Assembly: GCA_021161085.1 (NCBI GenBank)
Contig: JAGHBH010000162.1
Location: 1-11,208, forward strand
Direction of reading: 5' to 3'
DNA length: 11,208 nucleotides
Origin: Thermoplasmata archaeon
GTDB lineage: Archaea; Thermoplasmatota; Thermoplasmata; JAGHBH01
Below are positions 1 to 6,900 of this stretch, in pieces. Position 1 is the stretch's first letter; each line of letters begins with the position of its first letter. The notes under the pieces are model-generated. The model saw nothing but the letters and a program-made list of their open reading frames with translations. It did no database searches and was not told the DNA's origin. The position numbers and the translations under genes are program-made.

Positions 1-1351
1 ACATACCCATCTCGCTCTCCAACCCCACCCCCTCGACCTCCCCTCCGATCTCTCCCATCTCAAGCTCCGCCTCCAACCCCTCCAGCTCGGCGAGAAGGTC
101 TATCTCCTCAAGCTCCATCTCCTCCTCCATCTCCCCGGGACCGGCCTCCTCTATCTCCTCCTCCACCACGAATTTAGCATGACACGTGGGACACTCCGTC
201 GCATCTCCGGATACCATTGTCCCGCACAGGGGACACTCGAACATCTCCTCAACGATCTCCTCTTCCACCTCCACGGGCTCTTCCGGAAGCTCCTCAAGCA
301 GAGAGGAGAGAAGGTCCTCTATATCCCCTCCCCCGACCTCCTCCTCGGACACAACGGTTGGGGATATCCCGGGGGCAGCTGGGGCTGCCGGCACCGGAGG
401 CGCAGGCTCCTCCTCTTCCTCCTCTCCCAGACCGAGAAGCATGTCCAACAGTTCCTCCTCGGTCTTTTTGGGCTTTCCGCGGGCTTCTTCCTCCACCAGC
501 CCCTTCTCTTTTTCCATACCGGGGCCGAGGATATCTCCTATGACCATCTCCATGGACTTCCTGTAACATTCGGCGGCCTCTGCATGTTGTCCCAGGGCGG
601 TGTGAACCTCGGCCTTGGCGTTCCACACACCCTCGAAAGACGGGTCCAATTCGACTATCCTTTCCAGCAGAGGCAGGGCCTCGGCATGACGGCCCAGACG
701 GGACAGGGTGGAGGCCTTGGCGAAAAGGATATCCACGTCATCCGGATTGGTCTCCAGCTTCTTGTCATAGACCGCCAGGGCCTTGAGGTCCTCTCCCTTT
801 CCCGCTTCCTTCCCGGAGGTGAAATCCAGACCGCACTCGTAGCACTGTGTGTCGTAGAGGCTCAGAATGGTCCCGCACACCGGACACTCCATCTCCTCCT
901 CCACCAGAACCTCCTCGAGCTCCCTTCTCTCTATATCCTTTATATCCTCCTTCTCCAGGGCGCTCTTTATCTTCTCGGCGGACCTCTTGCCTATCTTGGG
1001 AACGGCGGCCAGATCGTCCACGGATGCCTGGGCTATCTGGGCTATGGTGTGAAAGCCCGCGTCATACAAGATGGCTGCCTTGAGCGACCCAACCCCCGGG
1101 ATCTTCATAAGATTCCTTATAGCCTCCTCACGGGACAGCGTGCGCTTCTCCCCAACTATGGCCAGCGTATCCCTGGAAAACGAACGTTTGCAGGACTCGC
1201 ACACATAATGGCCATCCAAGGGGGCACCGCACAGGGGACACTCCGGGCTGGGGGGAAACGCCTTCACCTTGAAAACCCCGCCGCACTCGTCGCAGGTCAG
1301 CACGACCTTGAGTTCTCCGCCGCATTCCGGGCATTTCCTCTCCAACACCAT
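1..1351 (-). CDS. Zinc ribbon / double helix-hairpin-helix / TPR multidomain protein (3' end outside window)
   Basis: The frame is open from ATG 1351 to the window edge, giving 450 codons with the C-terminus missing. Visible domains in order: paired CxxC motifs at C7/C10, C20/C23, C38/C41 and C51/C54 (two zinc ribbons); a double helix-hairpin-helix at about 82-133, with the hairpins PGVG and PKIG; another ribbon, C156/C159 and C170/C173; about two TPR units at 185-260; a Glu/Pro/Ala-rich linker; another ribbon (FECPLCG...ECPTCH) near 375-400; then a strongly acidic tail. Helix-hairpin-helix pairs usually bind nucleic acid without sequence specificity, and TPRs bind proteins. A nucleic-acid-linked adaptor is therefore plausible, but no enzyme motif is visible and the function is unknown. 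GGAGG lies only 2 bases before the ATG, so GTG 1348 or TTG 1345 could be the true start. The gene begins 54 bases after the TPR gene ends, so co-transcription is likely. Confidence 0.85.
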   Translation of the reverse strand, partial: MVLERKCPECGGELKVVLTCDECGGVFKVKAFPPSPECPLCGAPLDGHYVCESCKRSFSRDTLAIVGEKRTLSREEAIRNLMKIPGVGSLKAAILYDAGFHTIAQIAQASVDDLAAVPKIGKRSAEKIKSALEKEDIKDIERRELEEVLVEEEMECPVCGTILSLYDTQCYECGLDFTSGKEAGKGEDLKALAVYDKKLETNPDDVDILFAKASTLSRLGRHAEALPLLERIVELDPSFEGVWNAKAEVHTALGQHAEAAECYRKSMEMVIGDILGPGMEKEKGLVEEEARGKPKKTEEELLDMLLGLGEEEEEEPAPPVPAAPAAPGISPTVVSEEEVGGGDIEDLLSSLLEELPEEPVEVEEEIVEEMFECPLCGTMVSGDATECPTCHAKFVVEEEIEEAGPGEMEEEMELEEIDLLAELEGLEAELEMGEIGGEVEGVGLESEMGM

Positions 1352-1353
1352 CT

Positions 1354-1363
1354 CCTCCGGAGG
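1354..1363 (-). promoter_or_regulatory. Shine-Dalgarno GGAGG inside a 10-bp perfect palindrome
   Basis: CCTCCGGAGG is a perfect palindrome directly upstream of the zinc-ribbon gene. Its second half is the GGAGG ribosome-binding site. The very short gap to ATG 1351 leaves the exact start open. The palindrome has no loop, so it cannot form a simple hairpin by itself. Confidence 0.5.
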
Positions 1364-1405
1364 TTCTCAATCGCTGTATGCTCTATTCATTAACCTCTTT
1401 CTCTC

Positions 1406-3124
1406 CTACTTTTTCTTCCTCTTCTTTTCCAGCGCACGCCGACATATCTCCAGGTTCTTCTTTGCCTCCTCGAAATCAGGGTCCAGTTCTATGGCCTTCT
1501 CGTAATCGGCAACGGCCTCCTCCAGCCGCTTCATCTCCACGTAGAGATTCGCCCTCTCGAACAGGGCATCCGGGTCCTCGGGATCCTGCTCCAGTATCCG
1601 ATCGTAGAGTTCCAGCGCCTTGCCTTCCATACCCAGCTCCGCCAGGATTCCCGCCTTCTCGAACAGGGCATCCGGGTCGTCCGGCGATATCTCCAGTATC
1701 CTATCGTATATCTGGAGTGCCTCCTCGAAGAGCTCCGCCTCACCCAGCAGGAACCCCTTTTCGAACAGGGCATCCAGATTCTCCGGGTCTATCTCCAGCA
1801 GCTTGTTGTACGCCTTGAGTGCCTCGTCGTATTTTCCCCGGTCGGTGAGACACCGGCCCAGGGCGAACCACGCCTCCACGGAACCGGGGTTTGTCTGGAT
1901 GGCCCTGGCGAAGGCGTCCACGGCGTCCTTGTCCCGTCCCTCCTTGAAGAGAAGCGTGCCCTTGAGATACCACGGCTCTTCCCGGTTGGGCATGTAGGAA
2001 GCGGCCTTTTCCAACTCCTCCAGAGCGGTCTCGTGGTCCTTCTTCTTAAGAGCCTTCTTGGCCCTGGCCATGGCCTCCTGATAGTCAAACTCCCTCATGG
2101 CATCCTCGCCGCCGCCGGTCAGTGTGGGAGCGGGCTTTTTCTTCTCCTTTTCCCCCTCCGGAGGCTTTGAGAGATCTATACCCTTCAATATGGTGGGAAC
2201 CTTCCTCTTCTCTCCAGCCGGACGACCGCCCGGAGGTCCACCACTTTCCCTTCCGCCCGCGCCGGCCGGCTTGGCCCCCCTGGGGACCTTCCTCTTCCTT
2301 CCGTAAACCTTGGCCCCATCCCTGCCGGCCGCACCGCCGGTTCTCACCGGTGCCGGGGGCCTCTCCCCCTCCTTGGCCAGGGACTCCTTGAGCAGTTTCT
2401 CCTCCTTCATGCTCTTCTTCAGCTCGAGTTCCACCATCCTCTTGTCCCGTTTGGCCGGCTCGAAGTTGGGGTTGAGGGATAGGGCCTTGTTGAAGGAATC
2501 CAGAGCCTGCTCGTACCTCCCAAGCTTGTACAGCGCCCTACCGCGATTGTACCACACCTCGGGATACTTTTTAGACAAGGTGAGGGCCTTGTCGAAGTGA
2601 GCAAGCGCCTCCTCGTACCGCCCCATGTCCAGCAGGGTTCTCCCCTTGTTGTTCCACGCCTTAAGATAGTCAGGGTCCATGGAAAGGGCGGTGTTGTAGC
2701 ATCCCAGAGCCTTGTCATAGTCTCCCATCTCCACCAGAAGGTTCCCCTTGTTGTTCAGGGCGTCTTTGTAGCTGGGGTCGATTTTCAGTGCTTTGTTGAG
2801 GCACTTCATCGCCTCGCTGTACTGCCTGAGCTTGGTCAGGGCTATTCCCTTGTGACAGAGGGCTTCCTTGTAATTCTTCCTTATGGCCAGTGCTTTGTCG
2901 TGGTATTTTATTGCCTCCGCGAAACGGCCCTTGCGGCGCATTATGATGCCCATGTTGTTCCAGGCCACCTCGTTCCTGGGGTTGAGGGCAACGGCCTTCT
3001 TGTAATGCGCCAGCGCCCCGTCTATATCTCCCTTCTTGTAGAGCTCGTTGCCCAGCCGCATCTCTTCTATGCTGGGATCTCCCCCTCCAGCCAACATCAC
3101 CGCAGAGGCCGTGTAGATATCCAA
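1406..3124 (-). CDS. Tetratricopeptide repeat protein, two six-repeat arrays joined by a basic linker
   Basis: With a TTG start at 3124 the product is 572 residues. It has about six 34-residue TPR units at 18-221, a low-complexity linker at about 227-342, then about six more units at 345-551 and a Lys/Arg-rich tail ending RKKK. The TPR signature is clear (WNNKG, A..Y/F at position 20, A..LDP ends). The linker is rich in Gly, Pro, Arg and Lys and contains the motif KRKVP twice. No signal peptide or membrane segment is evident. TPR arrays act as protein-binding scaffolds; the partner is unknown. The start is uncertain. The frame is open up to GTG 3154 (582 residues), but that codon has no ribosome-binding site, whereas TTG 3124 has AAGGAGTGG six bases upstream. 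ATG 3097 and ATG 3061 are further options. The gene lies just downstream of tRNA-Phe and upstream of another TPR-containing gene. Confidence 0.88.
   Translation of the reverse strand: MDIYTASAVMLAGGGDPSIEEMRLGNELYKKGDIDGALAHYKKAVALNPRNEVAWNNMGIIMRRKGRFAEAIKYHDKALAIRKNYKEALCHKGIALTKLRQYSEAMKCLNKALKIDPSYKDALNNKGNLLVEMGDYDKALGCYNTALSMDPDYLKAWNNKGRTLLDMGRYEEALAHFDKALTLSKKYPEVWYNRGRALYKLGRYEQALDSFNKALSLNPNFEPAKRDKRMVELELKKSMKEEKLLKESLAKEGERPPAPVRTGGAAGRDGAKVYGRKRKVPRGAKPAGAGGRESGGPPGGRPAGEKRKVPTILKGIDLSKPPEGEKEKKKPAPTLTGGGEDAMREFDYQEAMARAKKALKKKDHETALEELEKAASYMPNREEPWYLKGTLLFKEGRDKDAVDAFARAIQTNPGSVEAWFALGRCLTDRGKYDEALKAYNKLLEIDPENLDALFEKGFLLGEAELFEEALQIYDRILEISPDDPDALFEKAGILAELGMEGKALELYDRILEQDPEDPDALFERANLYVEMKRLEEAVADYEKAIELDPDFEEAKKNLEICRRALEKKRKKK
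1555..1775 (-). repeat. Direct repeats with 102-bp period inside TPR units
   Basis: A 22-base identical stretch, beginning tctcgaacagggcatccggg on the plus strand, occurs at 1555-1576 and 1657-1678. A shorter match (ttcgaacagggcatcc) is at 1760-1775. The period is exactly 102 bases, or 34 codons, so each copy encodes the same part (DALFE) of consecutive TPR units. Such identity suggests recent internal duplication or gene conversion. Confidence 0.8.
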
Positions 3125-3130
3125 CGTGTT

Positions 3131-3139
3131 CCACTCCTT
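3131..3139 (-). promoter_or_regulatory. Ribosome-binding site deciding the TPR gene start
   Basis: The minus strand reads AAGGAGTGG, followed by six bases and TTG at 3124. No comparable purine-rich site precedes the in-frame GTG at 3154. This favours the TTG start. Confidence 0.45.
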
Positions 3140-3181
3140 TTTCTGCTGTCTCACATGCCCGGTGCTTTTCAGATGAAGATG

Positions 3182-3257
3182 TGGTGCCGCGGGCGTGACT
3201 CGAACACGCGACTTTCAGATCTTCAGTCTGACACTCTCCCAACTGAGTTACCGCGGC
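3182..3257 (-). tRNA. tRNA-Phe (anticodon GAA), CCA encoded
   Basis: The cloverleaf folds by eye without mismatch. The acceptor stem is GCCGCGG/CCGCGGC (3251-3257 with 3186-3192), the D stem ACTC/GAGT, the anticodon stem TCAGA/TCTGA, and the T stem GCGTG/CACGC with loop TTCGAGT. The anticodon loop CTGAAGA (3220-3226) gives anticodon GAA, complementary to 3222-3224. The discriminator is A (3185), followed by an encoded CCA (3182-3184). There is no intron at the usual site after position 37. The D stem begins with an A10-U25 pair rather than G10-C25. The TPR gene starts 27-57 bases beyond the CCA, so a shared transcript is likely. Confidence 0.96.
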
Positions 3258-3465
3258 ATGCCTTTCTCCATGCTCTCTCTGTACGCCATCGTGCTCTCGC
3301 TCCGCCACACCCGCTGTCCGTTGGAGCATGACGGTACGGCCGCCCCGTTTGACAGCCGCAGGCGGAGAATACCCCTATTTCAATAAAAACGTTGCGGAAT
3401 ACAAGGGTTCACCACCCCTGTCATCCCCCGTTGTTATGTCTTCACTCCCTTATTTTCACACTATT
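3258..3465. other. 208-base gap between the small membrane-protein gene and tRNA-Phe
   Basis: No gene is supported here. On the minus strand the region holds the end of the surface-protein transcript, an A/T-rich element at 3374-3390, and about 100 bases of GC-rich sequence before the tRNA. That GC-rich stretch contains no TATA-like box at the usual distance from the tRNA 5' end. A short potential pairing (GCTCC with GGAGC) is present but weak. No C/D-box or H/ACA motif set was recognised. Confidence 0.6.
3374..3390 (-). promoter_or_regulatory. A/T-rich element: TATA-like box or T-run terminator
   Basis: The minus strand reads GTTTTTATTGAAATAGG. It could be a T-run ending the upstream surface-protein transcript. 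It could instead be a TATA-like box for the tRNA-Phe/TPR transcript, which would put initiation near 3360 and leave about 100 bases of leader before the tRNA. Sequence alone does not decide between them. Confidence 0.35.
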
Positions 3466-3999
3466 TCACCCTATTTTATCCCTGTAAAAGAGGTTCATAT
3501 AGGGCTCCTTTGTCCTGTGGTGGAATTCGAAGAAAAGAGGTTGGCCCCGATAGTCCAGGGAGACGGAAATGCGTATCGTATAGTTGTCCAGATGGGTGTT
3601 GTACTTAAGGGCGTCCGGGGGAACGGAAAGAGCGGCCAGGGATCTGTCCTCCCATTTTTCGATCTTCATATCCGTGTACGCCGAAGAGGCCACCACATCT
3701 CCGCTATCATTCTCTACGGAAAGAAGGATGTCCACGTCTTCCAGAACCACGGGCGCGTTGTTCCTCACAGTGAGATCCACCTTTATCCCCCCCAGCATGG
3801 TCTCACAGTACCACGTTTCCACCTCCACGGAGAGACGTGGAAAGAAGAAATAATAGCCCACGGCAGAAAGCAGTATCAACAGCACGACCAGACTGATCAA
3901 AAAACTCCTCCTCTCCACGGCCGGTATCATCCTGGCCTCCCTGTATCTCACCGGCCTCCACCCCCTGCCTTCTGGACCCCTATCCGCAGGAGTGTTCAC
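3466..3999 (-). CDS. Single-pass membrane protein with small beta-type ectodomain
   Basis: The product is 177 residues starting with GTG. A basic N-terminal tail (1-31, many Arg) precedes a hydrophobic helix at about 33-53 (SFLISLVVLLILLSAVGYYF), predicting an N-in/C-out anchor. Residues 54-177 alternate polar and hydrophobic positions like a beta sandwich. The stretch around 78-105 (VRNNAPVVLEDVDILLSV) recalls LEA14/WHy- or FxLYD-type domains; that assignment is tentative. Two N-glycosylation sequons (N97, N139) lie on the predicted outer side. The GTG overlaps the stop codon of the preceding gene (GTGA), and GGGAGGTGG lies six bases upstream, so it is probably translationally coupled and may be a partner of the large surface protein. 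The internal Met24 is an alternative start but has no comparable site. Confidence 0.8.
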   Translation of the reverse strand: MNTPADRGPEGRGWRPVRYREARMIPAVERRSFLISLVVLLILLSAVGYYFFFPRLSVEVETWYCETMLGGIKVDLTVRNNAPVVLEDVDILLSVENDSGDVVASSAYTDMKIEKWEDRSLAALSVPPDALKYNTHLDNYTIRISVSLDYRGQPLFFEFHHRTKEPYMNLFYRDKIG

Positions 4000-6900
4000 A
4001 GCCAGCCACCTCCCAACAGTGTGGCGCCCACGGTGAGCCCCGGATCCACGATGATCACATGCCTGGGAACGCTGCCCATCTCCATGATACCCCCGTTTGT
4101 CAGGAACCTCGGATAGGCGGGTATGGACCCCAGCACACCCCGTTTGAAGGCAAGGTCCATGAACACGATGTTGGCCTTTATGGTTCCCCAGGCGGTGGTC
4201 CGCAACAGCAGGGATATGGAGCCGGAGTTCCTGTTCTCTATCTCTATCACAGGATAGAAACCGAACAGGGGTTTGACCCTGACCGACAGAAACCTGATGT
4301 CCTTGGCCTCCAGTACGATCTCCTTGAGGGAGAACGTCTCGGAGTAGGGCACGTCGGAGGCCTGCAGGCGGGCGTATCCTACACCATCGCTGTCCAGTAC
4401 GTATCTGTCTCCGTTGAGACGGCCCTGCAGCCTCGTGCTCATGTTGGTCACGGAGAAAGAGTATCTCCCCCTCTGGCCCATGAACTCCCCGTCGGCATCC
4501 ACATAGAGAGCCGTACCTCCTCCCCCCACGAACGCCGTGATATCCGGCATGAGCTGCAGCATGGACCCGTCCAGATCTATCTCGCTCTGGGGGACCACCG
4601 ACAGCGATGCCGAGGAGGTGAGGTTCTCCACCACCATCCTGGCCGAGGCTGGCATGCTTCCGGCGGACCTCACACCGCCCAGATAGAGGTAGGGCAGCGT
4701 AGTGGAGGCCAGATAGTCCAGGTAAAACGCCTCGTCAACGGATGCGGAGAGGTATATGTCCGATGGAACCCTGGGAAGAAGGACCTCCATTCTCGTGTCC
4801 ACAGGAGTCTTCTGCCGCAGGTCCATATAGAGCATCCCCGCATCCATCGGGGTTCCGTTGGAATAGAGGGAGGCGGACACGCTTGCGTCCACCCTGCCTC
4901 CCCCCAGCCCCATGTCAAGCAGCGCGGAGACGTTGAGGCTCATGTCCATATGATCTCCCAGTCCCTCTATCAGCAGATCGGCGTCCCTGCCCATGATGTT
5001 CCCGGCATGGACCATGAACCAATCATATCTCGGACTGTAGTCGCCCACGTTCATCCTAAGAGAGGTACCTGGCTCCCGCGTATCGGCGGATATGTCCGCT
5101 CTGGTCGGGAGGTCCGGGAGGTAGAACTTGGCCCCCGCCCCTCCCTCCTCGTCCTGTGCTATGGAGAACCCGTGGACCCAGGGGAGGTCGTCCATGCTCA
5201 TATTCCCGTATCCCATGTATCCGGAAAGGCTGGTGGGCTCGTCCGTCTGGTAGGAAAAGGATATCTTGGTACCATTCCTGGTCAGCCCTTCGACGGCGGA
5301 GGAGAAGGCACCGCTCAGCATGTCCCCCATGGTCCTCCCCATGTTGGACACCGAGAACAGCATGTTGGGTATGGACATTATTCCGGCCGACGGACTCAGA
5401 TCGGGAATACCCAGAGAGGTTATGCCGAGGGAAGAGGGGAACACGGCGGAGAACCTGCGGGGCATGGGGGAGAACACGAACTTTCCCTCCAGTGGCGTGC
5501 CAACGTCGTTGTAAACACTGGCCCTGAAGGTGTCGGTGTCGGAGAACGATACCGAGATGGAACTGTTGGCCCGATCATAGGATAGAGAGTGGAGGGAGGA
5601 GATGGACATGGACAGGGTGAAATCCCCCGGAGTCTTGGACACATAGAGATGGCTGCCCGGGAGCCTTCTGGCGGTCCCGTTGGAGACCAGCATGGAAACC
5701 GAGCCTATGGCCCGTTCCGGAGAGGATATGGAAACCCTCCCGTCCCCCCTCTTCATGCTGAGGGAGGAGGAGACCCCTGAGACATCCACCATCATGTTGG
5801 CGTCCATGTACCGGCTGAGGTACTTGACGTTCATGGGAGAGGCGGCTTCCCCCCCGCTCCTCCCGGTGTAGTTCATGCCGCCCCTGGAGGCGGAGAAGAG
5901 CATGTCCTCCGGCAGGTGGTCTATGATCACCGTAGCCTCCAAATCCTTATTTTCATCCACATAATATCCGTATAGCACGGTGTCCCCCAGAAGGGAGATC
6001 TCCCCCTCCGAGGTCTCGTTGCCTATCTCTCCGGAGATGTGCTTTATTCCCTTCAAGCGTCCCGCCACGATGATATCCACGGCCTTCTGGTCGAAGGGAC
6101 CGGCGGTCCGATTGTAGAAGGCGAAGAAGCTCCTGTCCTCCACGACGGGTTTTATCCCGTCGGTCAGCAGGAAAGAGGCGTTCATGGGGGACTCCGTGTC
6201 CAGATACATGTATCCGCCGCTTCCGGCAGCCCCCAGTATCTTGTCCGGTATGCTGCTTATGGTCTTCCCCACCCTGTAAAACCTGGCGGAAACCCTCTCC
6301 ACCAGGGCATCCAGCATGCCCCCGCCGCCCGGCGAGGAAGGGGAGAATGAGAGGGGTTCTCCCGCCTCCACGGTGCTCTCCATGTAGAGAGAGGCAGGGA
6401 GGTCCTCTATCTCGAACCAAACATGGCGCAGTGGGGTGTCCTGTCCTATGGTCTCCACGTCACAATAGAGATACTGGTATTCCTCGTATTCTATCCGCCC
6501 CATCCTCTCGGAGGAGGTGAAGTTCAGCGTGGTGAGATTTCCACCTTCGTAGGGCTGCCTGGACAGATGGGCGTGGAAATATGTGGAGGTGTTGTAGATG
6601 TCAATCAGGGCGGTGGTGGTGTTCTCCCTGTCCTCGGTGAAGGCCACGGAGAGGTTGACCTCCTCCTCGCACTCCCACATGACATCGTTGAAACCATAAT
6701 GGGGGTCCTCGCTCTCCCCCCGGGCCACGGCCGTCGTCGGTATGGTATCCCTCCCCCACCCGGGTGAGACCGTCACATCCGCCCAGCTCCTGATGTCGTA
6801 GGTTCCCGTCTGGTTCCTCCTTATGAAGAGCATGTGGAACGTCAGACAGGATATCCTCTCCGAGAGAGCCCAGGAGACTTCTACCGGTCCGGTGATGTTG

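Noticed and set aside
179..1393. A 404-codon plus-strand frame at the left end.
   Set aside because: The opposite strand carries zinc ribbons, helix-hairpin-helix and TPR with a ribosome-binding site; this frame is its antisense.
2715..3329. A minus-strand frame covering tRNA-Phe and the start of the TPR gene.
   Set aside because: It reads through the tRNA and out of frame through clear TPR codons, so it is not a plausible gene.
4059..5585. A 508-codon plus-strand frame opposite the surface protein.
   Set aside because: It is a shadow of the minus-strand gene, with His/Gly/Gln-rich translation, no domain features and no ribosome-binding site.
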